From positions 4,508,501 through 4,572,500 of the forward strand of contig NZ_CP089211.1 in the NCBI RefSeq assembly GCF_021183825.1: 64,000 nt of DNA, in the 5' to 3' direction. Source of the stretch: Sinomicrobium kalidii (GTDB taxonomy: Bacteria; Bacteroidota; Bacteroidia; Flavobacteriales; Flavobacteriaceae). The notes beneath the pieces are model-generated. The model did no database searches. It saw only the letters and a program-made list of their open reading frames with translations, and was not told where the DNA came from. Position 1 is the first letter of the stretch, and each line of letters begins with the position of its first letter. Shown one piece after another: positions 52,974-61,780 of this stretch. A program made the position numbers and the translations under genes.

Positions 52974-53405
52974 CTAACCGCTGATTACCGCCCTGACCAG
53001 GATAACATCAAGCAAAAAACCGGTACATATTCCTTTGACCCTGATCTTTTGTCCCGTATGCAGGCCCAGGGTCTTTTTATTTTCAGTGGGATACATATTA
53101 CATATCACACTCTCTATGGAATTTTCCACGCTAAGTGTAATGACACTGTTGCCATCTGCCGCGCTGATGTCTTTTATAACGCCTTCTACCTCTATAATCT
53201 TATCCAGGTACAAACTATTAGCTCTGGCCTCATCGGTTTTAAATGTTTCTACGAGTGCTTTGGCCGTAAGCGTATAATCCGGATCGGAAGCATATACGTC
53301 GGTGTGCGGTTTGTTGTACAACTTCAGAAAGGCTATGAAAGCGATCAAAGCGCCCCCGGCTATGATTATTCCGGAAATATAGACAGAACGTTTTATGGTC
53401 TTCAT
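52974..53405 (-). CDS. Membrane-anchored OB-fold (tRNA_anti-like) protein
   Basis: 143 residues: one N-terminal membrane helix (residues ~9-28), then an OB-fold domain with LYLDKIIEVEGVIKDIS and GQKIRVKGICTGFLLDV. The motif pattern matches the tRNA_anti-like family, whose function is unclear and which should here be periplasmic. It lies 12 bases after the cytochrome gene stop, forming a tight operon with cytochrome and YceI. A conserved Cys pair (Cys in VICNMY and GICTGF) could bond or bind metal; this is a guess. Confidence 0.8.
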   Translation of the reverse strand: MKTIKRSVYISGIIIAGGALIAFIAFLKLYNKPHTDVYASDPDYTLTAKALVETFKTDEARANSLYLDKIIEVEGVIKDISAADGNSVITLSVENSIESVICNMYPTENKKTLGLHTGQKIRVKGICTGFLLDVILVRAVISG

Positions 53406-53417
53406 GAATTTCCAGTT

Positions 53418-53768
53418 TTAATTATCCGGGCTACCATTGTCTACCCAACACCCTATCAGGGCAATTTCTTCCGGGGTAAGTGACCCTTGCAGGGGCATAA
53501 CCCTGGTCTCGGTAAGTTCCTTGATCTTTTCGGCATTGTTTTTAACCACGTCAAAATTGCTAAAATCGAGCGGATGCACGGAACCGTTATGGCATTGCAT
53601 GCAATTATTGTCAATTACGGGCCTTACAGTAGTTGAAAAAGAGATGTCCGGATCACATAACAATTCTTCCATATCTTCCTGTTCCACATTGTACTCACAG
53701 GAAATCATGCAAACAGCAAGGAGGAAAATTCCTGAAATACAGGTTACTCTTATAATTTTCGTTGTCAT
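53418..53768 (-). CDS. Small mono-heme cytochrome c lipoprotein
   Basis: 116 residues. The lipobox CMISC puts the lipidated Cys at residue 24. A single heme site CMQCH lies at residues 56-60, and the likely distal ligand is Met91 in TRVMPLQG. The C-terminal LTPEEIALIGCWVDNGSP fits a small class I cytochrome. It should be matured by the CcsBA protein encoded in this window and carry electrons at the membrane. The partner oxidase or reductase is not visible. Confidence 0.87.
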   Translation of the reverse strand: MTTKIIRVTCISGIFLLAVCMISCEYNVEQEDMEELLCDPDISFSTTVRPVIDNNCMQCHNGSVHPLDFSNFDVVKNNAEKIKELTETRVMPLQGSLTPEEIALIGCWVDNGSPDN

Positions 53769-53792
53769 GAGTGCAAAAGTGAAGTAAAAAAG

Positions 53793-53889
53793 GTGTCTGA
53801 AAAGTAGTTTAAACTGTCATTTCGGGGGCTTCGGCACTTCGACTTTGGCCGAGGCGACAGAAACGGGAGATACGACGCTTTTCAGACAC
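53793..53889 (-). repeat. Long inverted repeat / probable terminator after the PF03640 gene
   Basis: Perfect 12-base arms GTGTCTGAAAAG (53793-53804) and CTTTTCAGACAC (53878-53889) enclose about 73 bases with further internal pairing (CTTCGGC, GGCCGAGG). A-runs lie outside the left arm and T-runs outside the right arm, so it could end transcription both ways. It resembles dispersed palindromes of Flavobacteriaceae. Confidence 0.55.
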
Positions 53890-53916
53890 TTTCTTTTTTA
53901 ATTATTCATCCTTGAT

Positions 53917-54786
53917 CTATCCTTCGTTAGTGGCTTCCGGGGCCTCTTGTGTAACGGTATTTACAATAGGCCATACCCCGGGATTCGGCACGCTCACCCC
54001 TTTGTTGTCACCTTTGGCTTCGTCCGGTCCGAAATAATACAGGGGCCAGCCCTTATAGGTTAATTGGTCCCGTTGTCCGTGGACACTGATCGTATTAAAA
54101 TCGTCTGCATTCAAAATACTGGGAAGCCGGTCGATATCAACATGAAAAACGGGCCATACGGAATCATTGGAAAAGTCTTCTTCCGTATAGGTATTGTTGT
54201 CTTTGGTATCGGGGGCAAACGCATAAAGGGTGTTCCCTTCGGCGTCGGTGATATAGAAAGTATCTCCGTCTCCTTCCACGTATTCCCCGTTTTCATCGAT
54301 GATATAATTCATTCCGTCATCGCCTACCAATTGGGCATGGACGTACATCAGCGAATAATCGGGTTTGGCAACATACCATATCTCGTTTACCCCGTCACCG
54401 TTAACGTCTCCGGCCTCACTGTCGTTCGCAAAGTAATAGAGGGGCCACCCCTTGTAGGTAGTTTGCTGTGTTCCGTCTTCTCTTGTGATGGTCGCAAAAT
54501 CGCCGGCATCCAGTCCTTCGTCAACCATAATGTCTTCAGCGTAAAATACGGGCCATGCACTCAGGCAGCCTTCCGTACAGGTGGAAGTTTCACCCGAATC
54601 GTTGGAAAAGAAATAAAGGGTCATTCCCTCGCTGTCGGTCAGGATACCACCGTGCGTGGAATCGTCGGCCAGTTTGATACTGTTTTCCGTTGGCTCCGGA
54701 TTTGGGTCGGGGGATGAATCGTCATCACTGTTACAGGAATAAAAGGCGAAGATCATGGTCGCCAGTAAAAAACAGGTCTTCTTCAT
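53917..54786 (-). CDS. PF03640-repeat lipoprotein with four YxFxxD motifs
   Basis: 289 residues; the lipobox Cys is at residue 18 (FYSCNSDDD), followed by an acidic, Pro-rich linker. Four repeats carry the family YxFxxD motif: Tyr58-Asp63 (YFFSND), Tyr117-Asp122 (YYFAND), Tyr188-Asp193 (YAFAPD) and Tyr250-Asp255 (YYFGPD), each near a WPVF or YKGWPL block. The family (conserved Yx(FWY)xxD lipoproteins) has no firmly established role; links to envelope redox chemistry or heme have been considered. It is divergent from the Cache-LytTR gene and upstream of the cytochrome operon. Confidence 0.88.
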   Translation of the reverse strand: MKKTCFLLATMIFAFYSCNSDDDSSPDPNPEPTENSIKLADDSTHGGILTDSEGMTLYFFSNDSGETSTCTEGCLSAWPVFYAEDIMVDEGLDAGDFATITREDGTQQTTYKGWPLYYFANDSEAGDVNGDGVNEIWYVAKPDYSLMYVHAQLVGDDGMNYIIDENGEYVEGDGDTFYITDAEGNTLYAFAPDTKDNNTYTEEDFSNDSVWPVFHVDIDRLPSILNADDFNTISVHGQRDQLTYKGWPLYYFGPDEAKGDNKGVSVPNPGVWPIVNTVTQEAPEATNEG

Positions 54787-54802
54787 AATATAATTTATTT
54801 TA

Positions 54803-54832
54803 AATTTGACACATCAAATTAATTGATATCAA
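54803..54832. promoter_or_regulatory. Operator-like palindromes between the PF03640 and LytTR genes
   Basis: AATTTGA-CACA-TCAAATT (54803-54820) is a perfect inverted repeat with 7-base arms. Three bases later TTGATATCAA (54823-54832) is a perfect palindrome. Both contain TTGA/TCAA half-sites. They lie 17-46 bases upstream of the PF03640 start, in promoter range. Confidence 0.45.
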
Positions 54833-54963
54833 AATGATTACACCAAATAAATTTGAACGAGAGGGAAAAAATAACCGGTAAAAGGGAAAAAACGCGATTA
54901 AGAAACGGTAAGCTCCCGGAAAGAACCATACATCCGTTATAATATTTCTCCTGTTAAAAATTG

Positions 54964-54971
54964 TATTTTTG
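54964..54971 (+). promoter_or_regulatory. Putative -7 box for the Cache-LytTR gene
   Basis: TATTTTTG, an exact TAnnTTTG match, 26 bases upstream of the ATG at 54997. Confidence 0.45.
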
Positions 54972-54996
54972 ACACCTTGTAAAAACTACCCCCTTT

Positions 54997-56130
54997 ATGA
55001 AAAAAGATCACGTCTACTTTTTTACTTTTCTCGGCCTGGCCATAGTCACTTTTGCCGTGGGCTATTTTAGCATGAACTACCTGCTGGAGATATCTACCAA
55101 TCACTTTTTACGGACCCAGATTGAATCGAGTAAGCGGGAAGCCAGCGAAGTTTCCTCCCTGGTACAGTTCCAGCTGGAGAACGGCCTGTCTAAAGACGAG
55201 GTGGTGAACAATCTTCAAAAAAGTATTGAAAATACAAGTATGGAGTCCGGTTTTGTATGTATGTTCAACTGGTCCGGGGTGGAGATCTGTCACCCTGATC
55301 CGGAAAAGATCGGGCAACTGATTTTGCCGGAAGAATCCTTTGTTCAGCCTGCCGTTTATACCGAGCCGAACCTGTATGATCTCTACACCCTCCTGAAACA
55401 AAAAAAGGAATCGGGCGGTATCAGGGAATTTTCGGATAAAGGAAAGGATTCGGAGATCATTTATCTCTACCCTGTAAAGAATACCGATTGGATCATCGCT
55501 GCTCATGCCAACATAGATCATATTAAAAAGCGAATGCAGCAGTTGAAGAACAATTTTATCCTGGCCTTTGCTGTTTCGGGTATTCTGATCGTGCTGATGT
55601 CTTTGTTTATGGTACGCCTTATCGGCGGGCGGTACGAAAAGAAACTGGAGGTAAAGAACGAAGGGCTGTCCAGGGATATCGTGACACTTTCCAAACTAAA
55701 TCACGACCTTACCCTGTACAAACAGAAAGTGGAGGAAAAAGAAAAAAATGCAGATGAAGACGATCCCGACGGGAACAGGGAAAACAGCTTTGCCAAAAAG
55801 CGGATATTGACCTATGTAAAAGATGAGATCGTTTCCATAGAACCGGACAATATAGCCTTTATATATATGGAAAATACCGTTACCCATATTTGCTGCATCG
55901 ACGGCAGGATATTTCACAGTAACAACAGCCTTGAAGAAGTGTTTTCAGACCTGGACAATTCCTTGTTCTTCAGGGCGAACCGACGCTTTATTCTCTCCAT
56001 AAACAGCATTGATAAAATATATAAGTACGGAAACAATCAGTTGAAGATAGAGGTCGTGCCCAAGTCCCCGATAGATATTATTATCAGTAAAAACAAGGCT
56101 TCGGAATTCAAACAATGGCTGAGGGGATAA
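54997..56130 (+). CDS. Membrane-bound Cache-LytTR transcriptional regulator
   Basis: 377 residues. Membrane helix 1 at about residues 7-28; an extracytoplasmic Cache-like sensor at ~30-183 (SGFVCMFNWSGVEICHPDPE, then SEIIYLYPVKNTDWIIAAHA); helix 2 at ~185-207; a charged coiled coil at ~208-260; and a LytTR DNA-binding domain at ~268-377 (IEPDNIAFIYMEN, FFRANRRFILSINSI). It is a one-component sensor with no kinase: a small molecule outside the membrane would alter DNA binding inside. It faces the PF03640 gene, suggesting that it controls that cluster. Confidence 0.88.
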   Translation: MKKDHVYFFTFLGLAIVTFAVGYFSMNYLLEISTNHFLRTQIESSKREASEVSSLVQFQLENGLSKDEVVNNLQKSIENTSMESGFVCMFNWSGVEICHPDPEKIGQLILPEESFVQPAVYTEPNLYDLYTLLKQKKESGGIREFSDKGKDSEIIYLYPVKNTDWIIAAHANIDHIKKRMQQLKNNFILAFAVSGILIVLMSLFMVRLIGGRYEKKLEVKNEGLSRDIVTLSKLNHDLTLYKQKVEEKEKNADEDDPDGNRENSFAKKRILTYVKDEIVSIEPDNIAFIYMENTVTHICCIDGRIFHSNNSLEEVFSDLDNSLFFRANRRFILSINSIDKIYKYGNNQLKIEVVPKSPIDIIISKNKASEFKQWLRG

Positions 56131-56575
56131 GATTGAAGACATTCGGATATTTTTCGGGAGAGGGATGAATTAATTGTTTTCGGAATATTGACCGAAAACG
56201 GTTTCCGTGTATTATTTTATAACATTTTCGGGCGTAGAGATTCCAATATTAGGCAATAGTTATGATAATTTACATTTTATGTTAAATTTGCGATCAGGGC
56301 AAGATCAACAGTGCTTCACACCAACGGCAAATACCATTGGAAATTTTCTGCCCAGGTTTTTAAGTGTATATTGTACAAAAACTGTGTAGGGGGTATGAGA
56401 AAGATGTCCGGGGCAGGTTACCGCCACAATAAAACCTCCGCTCCGGTATTCCGGTGTATGTTCCGAAGTAAAGAGCCCCTGCCGTGTTATGTACAAAAAT
56501 AATATGACCGGGTACATTCCTCTGGTTTATAGGTTGTATTTGCGGAAGAAGTTATAATGAGCTCATTCATAGAAC
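56131..56575. other. 445-base gap upstream of the ECF sigma gene
   Basis: No supported gene. GTTTTCGG (56176-56183) and CCGAAAAC (56192-56199) form a hairpin that may end the LytTR transcript. TAAATTTG at 56283-56290 is an exact -7 consensus and could drive the sigma gene with a leader of about 280 bases. Confidence 0.5.
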
Positions 56576-57097
56576 GTGTTTACCAAAAACGATTTACATA
56601 AGATATTCAATAAATATTACAGTACATTGGTGCTGTATGCAAACCGTTTTCTCCCTTTGAGGAATGAGTGCGAAGACCTGGTTCAGGATATTTTTGTCAA
56701 CCTTCTGGAAAAGGACCTTACCTTTCCGGATGAAACATCGCTAAGGGTTTATCTATACAAATCTACCCGCAACAAATGCTATAATCACATCAAACACCTC
56801 AAGGTAAAAGACAAGTATGTTTCAAACACCATAAAGCGGGCAGAAGATGAAAACCTGTTTTTACAGGAAGTTCTGGAAGAAGAGATCACCAGGCAGTTGC
56901 ATCAGGCTGTAAAAACCTTGTCGGGCCGAAAGAAAGAGATCATCGAATTAAGCCTTAGGGGAATGAAAAATGATGAGATCGCCCAAACGCTTGGAATTCA
57001 AACACAAACCGTAAAAACCATAAAATCGGCCGCTTATAAATCGTTAAGGGCCCGGTTTAAGGAATCAGATCATATTATCCACTTTCTTCTGGCTTGA
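56576..57097 (+). CDS. ECF RNA polymerase sigma-70 factor (PUL 3)
   Basis: 173 residues from GTG 56576; an in-frame TAG lies two codons upstream, so GTG is the earliest possible start. Region 2 is at residues ~10-75 (NECEDLVQDIFVNLLEKD) and region 4 at ~115-165 (LSGRKKEIIELSLRGMKNDE, then TVKTIKSAAYKSLR). It belongs to the Bacteroidota FecI-like group. It should direct transcription of the following susC-susD genes once released from the FecR protein encoded 116 bases downstream. Confidence 0.93.
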   Translation: MFTKNDLHKIFNKYYSTLVLYANRFLPLRNECEDLVQDIFVNLLEKDLTFPDETSLRVYLYKSTRNKCYNHIKHLKVKDKYVSNTIKRAEDENLFLQEVLEEEITRQLHQAVKTLSGRKKEIIELSLRGMKNDEIAQTLGIQTQTVKTIKSAAYKSLRARFKESDHIIHFLLA

Positions 57098-57213
57098 TAA
57101 TATATTGCTTTTCACTCTTTTAGTGAATTATTAACAGGTTTTTTTAAAAAAATGTAAAAATTAATAGTACTTTTTTGTAATTCCGTTGTTCTGTATATAA
57201 AGACACCCGGAAA

Positions 57214-58380
57214 ATGAATGACATTTTTCATATAGCCTTACTCCTTATAAAGAAAAAACTGAGGGTACTTAGCAAATCTGAAAAAGTGCGCCTGGAAGAG
57301 CTCGGTGCTACCCACTCGTTTATTAAAGATATCCGTTGGGGTTCACTAATGCAAAAAGTTCCGGAGCATGCCACAGTTGATGAGAAAACCGCATGGAATT
57401 CCATCCTGGACAAAGCTGAAAAGCGGAAGAAAAAAACGTCGGTTCTAAACCTTCGAAAACGCCGGTTTAAATATGTTGCGGCAGCTTTTGTGATCGTACT
57501 GTTTTCCCTCTCTTATGTGGCGATCCGTAACATAAAGCAGGTAACTCCCCATGCTGCTCCTGTCAGTACGGTTATAAAAACCGGTACGGACAAGGCTACC
57601 CTGACTCTTGAAGACGGTTCGGAGGTAACCCTCGGGACGGAAACCTCCTATCAGGCCAAGAATGCACACAGTAACGGAAAGCAGATCATCTACAAACCGG
57701 CCGATGATGAGGGTGTTCCGGAAATACGTTATAATTATCTGACGGTTCCCAGGGGCGGCCAGTTTTTCGTACAATTATCCGACGGCACAAAAGTGTGGCT
57801 GAATTCCGAATCCCGGTTAAAATATCCCGTGACATTTACGGACGGGAAAACCCGTGCGGTGGAACTTCTCTACGGGGAAGCCTATTTTGAAGTGTCTCCT
57901 GCCGCAGACCACAAGGGAGCCCGGTTTAAAGTACGGACTCAAGTGCAGGAAGTTGAAGTATTGGGTACGGAATTCAATATCAAGGCATACCGGGACGAAT
58001 CCAACATTTATACCACGTTGGTAGAAGGGAAAGTCACCGTCAACACTAAAGACGCAAAACAGGTCCTGGCCCCCAGTCAGCAACTGGACCTGAACCTGAC
58101 CAATAACGGGATAACCGTTTCCCATGTCGATGTTTACAATGAGATCTCCTGGAAAAAAGGCCTCTTTAGTTTTAAGGGCATGCCCTTAAAAGAAATTGCG
58201 AAAGTATTGTCCAGGTGGTACGATGTAGAAGTGGAATTTGCCGACTCCGCCCTCGAAGATGTAAGGTTTAACGGGGTGTTGAGCAAAGATCAGAATCTGG
58301 AAGAAATATTAAATATCATACAAAACACAAACTTTATCAATGCCTATGAAATAAAAAACAGAAAAGTCACCATTAAATAA
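57214..58380 (+). CDS. FecR-family anti-sigma factor (PUL 3)
   Basis: 388 residues: a cytoplasmic N-terminal sigma-binding part (1-83), one membrane helix (~84-106), a periplasmic FecR domain (TVPRGGQFFVQLSDGTKVWL, GEAYFEVSPA, VLGTEFNIKAY), and a C-terminal DUF4974 domain (FKGMPLKEIAKVLSRWYDVE) that contacts the STN domain of SusC. It holds the ECF sigma factor inactive until the loaded SusC signals across the periplasm. The STN-containing SusC follows directly, completing the circuit. Confidence 0.94.
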   Translation: MNDIFHIALLLIKKKLRVLSKSEKVRLEELGATHSFIKDIRWGSLMQKVPEHATVDEKTAWNSILDKAEKRKKKTSVLNLRKRRFKYVAAAFVIVLFSLSYVAIRNIKQVTPHAAPVSTVIKTGTDKATLTLEDGSEVTLGTETSYQAKNAHSNGKQIIYKPADDEGVPEIRYNYLTVPRGGQFFVQLSDGTKVWLNSESRLKYPVTFTDGKTRAVELLYGEAYFEVSPAADHKGARFKVRTQVQEVEVLGTEFNIKAYRDESNIYTTLVEGKVTVNTKDAKQVLAPSQQLDLNLTNNGITVSHVDVYNEISWKKGLFSFKGMPLKEIAKVLSRWYDVEVEFADSALEDVRFNGVLSKDQNLEEILNIIQNTNFINAYEIKNRKVTIK

Positions 58381-58386
58381 TAAAAG

Positions 58387-58436
58387 AAAGGGAACAAAGT
58401 CACAACCTCTCACAGCAGCGCTTTATTCCCTTTTCG
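58387..58436 (+). terminator. Attenuator/terminator-like hairpin between fecR and susC
   Basis: AAAGGGAACAAAG (58387-58399) pairs with CTTTATTCCCTTT (58421-58433), with one mismatch and a 21-base loop, and runs into TTTT. It would limit read-through from sigma/FecR into susC. Confidence 0.5.
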
Positions 58437-58470
58437 ACTATTGATCAAAAATTAACCAATACACAAAATT

Positions 58471-61400
58471 ATGAAAGTTAAACCAATCGCAGGGTTTTTT
58501 CTTAGCGGAAAAACACTTCTGCAGTATATTATGAAAACATTTATATTCCTGTTCTTTACCGCAGTATTCGGCTTTTCTCCGGGAAATCTTCTCTCCCAGA
58601 ATGCCAAAATTGTCATTGACGCGGATAAAACGGTAACGGTCGACGAAGTATTCGACATGATAAGAAAACAAACGGAATATAAATTTATCTACCAGGAAGA
58701 CCTGTTTAAAAACTGTTCCGGAATATTCCTCAAAAAGGGTACGGTTATGGCAAATGAACTTCTGAAACAAAGCCTTTCCGTTCGCGATTTCGATTTTACA
58801 CTTACGGAGGACAATGTTGTTGTAGTAAGACGAAAGCCGGATGATCCCCCGCTTTTACAATCTTTGGTAAAGGGAACGGTAACCGATGAAAAGGGAGCTC
58901 CGCTTCCCGGGGTTACCATTCTCCTCAAGGGTACCGAAACGGGGACAACTTCAGATTTTGACGGCAATTATGAAATATCTGTCCCTGACGGCGACGGTAT
59001 TCTTGTCTTCAGTTATATGGGTTTTACCACCAGGGAAGTGGAAGTCGGCGGGCAGGCACAAGTGGATGTTGTGCTCCGGGAAGATGTATCCAAGCTGGAA
59101 GAAGTGGTCGTTATCGGTTACGGGGCCGTGAAAAAAGAGGATTTAACAGGTTCCGTGGGTTCCCTGGGAGGCGAAGACATAGCTGCGACATCAATTCCGG
59201 ATGCGGCCGGTGCCTTACAGGGACGGGTAGCCGGGGTGAACGTTGAAAAAAATGTAGGGAAACCCGGCAGTGGATTCCAGATAAACATAAGGGGGCTGAG
59301 TTCCATTGATAATTCTAATGCTCCGCTTTACGTGGTAGACGGTATTCCCACCGGATCGGGACTGGCCGATTTAAATCCCAATGACATTGAAAAAATAGAC
59401 ATCCTTAAAGATGCATCTGCAACCGCCATATACGGTTCGAGAGGGGCAAACGGGGTAGTGATCGTAACCACCAAAAAAGGAAAAAAGGGAAAATTCACCA
59501 TCCAGTACGACGGTTATGTGGGTGTCCGGACGCCGAACAATCTGCCCGATATGATGAATGGCGATGAATACGTAAGGTGGCGGACAGACCTGTTTACCAA
59601 CCAGGGAAAGAACACGGACCGGTCCAACCCCGATTTCTTTACCGAAGAGGAGTGGAACAGGATTGACAATAGCAATTACACAGACTGGATAGACCTCATA
59701 TTGCGCGACGGGTTGCAGACCAGCAATACCGTCACCATTTCCGGTGGGGATGACAAAGGTACCTTTGCCCTGAGCCTGGGACAATTAAAGGAAGAAGGAA
59801 CGGTGCCCGGTGAAGATTTTAACCGGTATAACTTACGATTGAACCTCAACCGGAAATTCGGTGAAAGATGGCAGGCGGGGGGAAACCTCTATTTTACGTA
59901 TAGCATCCAGAACGAGGGGAGTTTTGAAACCTTGCGGTCTTCCTACCGGTTGCCGCCCGTGGCTTATCCCTACGATGAGAACGGCGACCCTGAATTCTTT
60001 GCTTACCGGAATGATTTTGTAACCAACCCGCTGTTCGAATACAAGGACGACGGGGAAATAAGGGAAAACCGCCGTTACCGGGCCTTCGGGAATGTGTTTT
60101 TACAATTCGAACCTATAGAAGGGGTGACGCTGAGGTCCCAGCTTTCACCGCACATGATCTATAACAGGGACGGGGCCTATTTCGGACAATGGAGGAAAGG
60201 CGGGGCCGGAAAGATCGAAAATACACGGGCCAGTTATGCTACCGAAGACTATTTTTCATATGTCCTGGACAATCAGGTGGCCTATCAGAAAGCAATGGAT
60301 AAACACAACTTCAACTTTACGTTTATTCAGAGCATACAATACGAACAATGGGAAAACGCCGTTCAGGAAGCCAGGAACTTTCCCTTTAACAGCAAATGGT
60401 ACAACCTGGATGCGGTGCCCAGGGAGAATATTTCAAGATCGGAGACCGATTACAGGCAGCGTAGCCTGGCTTCTTTCCTGGGCAGGTTGCAGTACACCTA
60501 TAACGACAAATACCTGTTTACGCTTACAGGACGCTATGACGGTTCTTCCAGGCTGGCGCCGGGCAATAAATGGGCCTTCTTCCCTTCGGGAGCCTTTGCG
60601 TGGAAGCTATCCGATGAGGATTTCCTGAAAACGGCAGACATGCTCAGTAACCTGAAATTAAGATTGAGTTACGGGGTTTCAGGTAACGATGCGGTGGATA
60701 TTTACGGAACACAATCGAATATCTCGCAGAGAAACTACGGCTTCGATGGCGTTGTTGCCACTTCGTACTACAAAAATGGTTTGGCAAACCAGGATCTGAG
60801 TTGGGAAAAAACAACAGAATTCAACATAGGACTGGATTACGGCTTTTTCAATTACCGGGTCAACGGATCGATCGATGTTTATAGGCGCGATTCCAAAGAC
60901 CTGATCATGGAGCGGCAGCTTCCGCAAACAAGTGGCTGGGAAAGGATATGGGACAACGTTGGCCGGGTGAGAAATTCCGGGATTGAGGTGGCATTGAATA
61001 CGGTGAACATTCAGACCGATGATTTCTCCTGGACCACCGGAATTGTTTTTGACACCAACAAAAATGAGATCGTGGAGTTAAACGGGGGAAAAGAAGATGA
61101 TATCGGTAATGCCTGGTTCATAGGAGAACCCATACAGGTAAATTACGATTACGAATTTGACGGGATCTGGCAATCCGATGAGGCCGACCTGGCCGCTGAA
61201 TACGGACAAACTCCGGGCCAAGTCAGGGTCAGGGACCTGAATGACGACAGGGTGATCGATGCAGAGGACCGGAAGATCATCGGTCAGCGGACACCAAAAT
61301 GGAGCGGAAGTATCACCAATACCCTGAAATACAAAAACTGGGATTTTTCAGTCTATGTCTATACCCGGCAGGGCCAGCAATTGTTCAGCACGTTCAGGTC

Positions 61401-61752
61401 GTCTTTTATGAGTCTGGAAGGGAACTACAAAAATGTGGATGTTGACTACTGGACACCGTCCAATCCTTCCAACAAATACCCGCAGCCGGGAAATAGCGGT
61501 AAATATTTCAACAATTTCAGGTATGTGGATGCCTCTTTTGTCCGTGTCGGAAATATTTCACTCGGATATACGCTTCCCGAAAGTGCCTTGAGCAAGTTGA
61601 ACCTCAATAAATTCCGTATCTATTTTACCGCAACCAACCCGTTTGTATTTACTTCCTATGAAGGTTTTGATCCCGAATGGGCGGCACAGAACACTTGGGG
61701 TACGGCAACCGGATATTCCTCGTATTTACTGGGCGTTAACCTCGAACTCTAA
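58471..61752 (+). CDS. SusC-family transporter with STN signalling domain (PUL 3)
   Basis: 1093 residues; ATG 58531 (MKTFIFLFFTAVFGF) is an alternative start that gives a cleaner signal peptide. After the signal comes an STN domain (about residues 45-125: VIDADKTVTVDEVFDMI, then NVVVVRRKP), a carboxypeptidase-D-like domain (VTDEKGAPLPGVTILLKG), the plug (EEVVVIGYGAVKKEDLTGSV) and the barrel, ending in LLGVNLEL. The STN domain relays ligand status to FecR. The barrel shares many patterns with the SusC of PUL 1. Confidence 0.96.
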   Translation: MKVKPIAGFFLSGKTLLQYIMKTFIFLFFTAVFGFSPGNLLSQNAKIVIDADKTVTVDEVFDMIRKQTEYKFIYQEDLFKNCSGIFLKKGTVMANELLKQSLSVRDFDFTLTEDNVVVVRRKPDDPPLLQSLVKGTVTDEKGAPLPGVTILLKGTETGTTSDFDGNYEISVPDGDGILVFSYMGFTTREVEVGGQAQVDVVLREDVSKLEEVVVIGYGAVKKEDLTGSVGSLGGEDIAATSIPDAAGALQGRVAGVNVEKNVGKPGSGFQINIRGLSSIDNSNAPLYVVDGIPTGSGLADLNPNDIEKIDILKDASATAIYGSRGANGVVIVTTKKGKKGKFTIQYDGYVGVRTPNNLPDMMNGDEYVRWRTDLFTNQGKNTDRSNPDFFTEEEWNRIDNSNYTDWIDLILRDGLQTSNTVTISGGDDKGTFALSLGQLKEEGTVPGEDFNRYNLRLNLNRKFGERWQAGGNLYFTYSIQNEGSFETLRSSYRLPPVAYPYDENGDPEFFAYRNDFVTNPLFEYKDDGEIRENRRYRAFGNVFLQFEPIEGVTLRSQLSPHMIYNRDGAYFGQWRKGGAGKIENTRASYATEDYFSYVLDNQVAYQKAMDKHNFNFTFIQSIQYEQWENAVQEARNFPFNSKWYNLDAVPRENISRSETDYRQRSLASFLGRLQYTYNDKYLFTLTGRYDGSSRLAPGNKWAFFPSGAFAWKLSDEDFLKTADMLSNLKLRLSYGVSGNDAVDIYGTQSNISQRNYGFDGVVATSYYKNGLANQDLSWEKTTEFNIGLDYGFFNYRVNGSIDVYRRDSKDLIMERQLPQTSGWERIWDNVGRVRNSGIEVALNTVNIQTDDFSWTTGIVFDTNKNEIVELNGGKEDDIGNAWFIGEPIQVNYDYEFDGIWQSDEADLAAEYGQTPGQVRVRDLNDDRVIDAEDRKIIGQRTPKWSGSITNTLKYKNWDFSVYVYTRQGQQLFSTFRSSFMSLEGNYKNVDVDYWTPSNPSNKYPQPGNSGKYFNNFRYVDASFVRVGNISLGYTLPESALSKLNLNKFRIYFTATNPFVFTSYEGFDPEWAAQNTWGTATGYSSYLLGVNLEL

Positions 61753-61780
61753 AAACAATGGGACCTAAGATAAGATTTAA

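Noticed and set aside
54803..54820. Inverted repeat as an intrinsic terminator
   Set aside because: It is AT-rich, weak in folding, lies upstream of a start codon, and has no T-run after it; an operator is more plausible.
56207..56517. Short open frames on both strands before the ECF sigma gene
   Set aside because: Overlapping, motif-free and in AT-rich leader sequence; probably chance.
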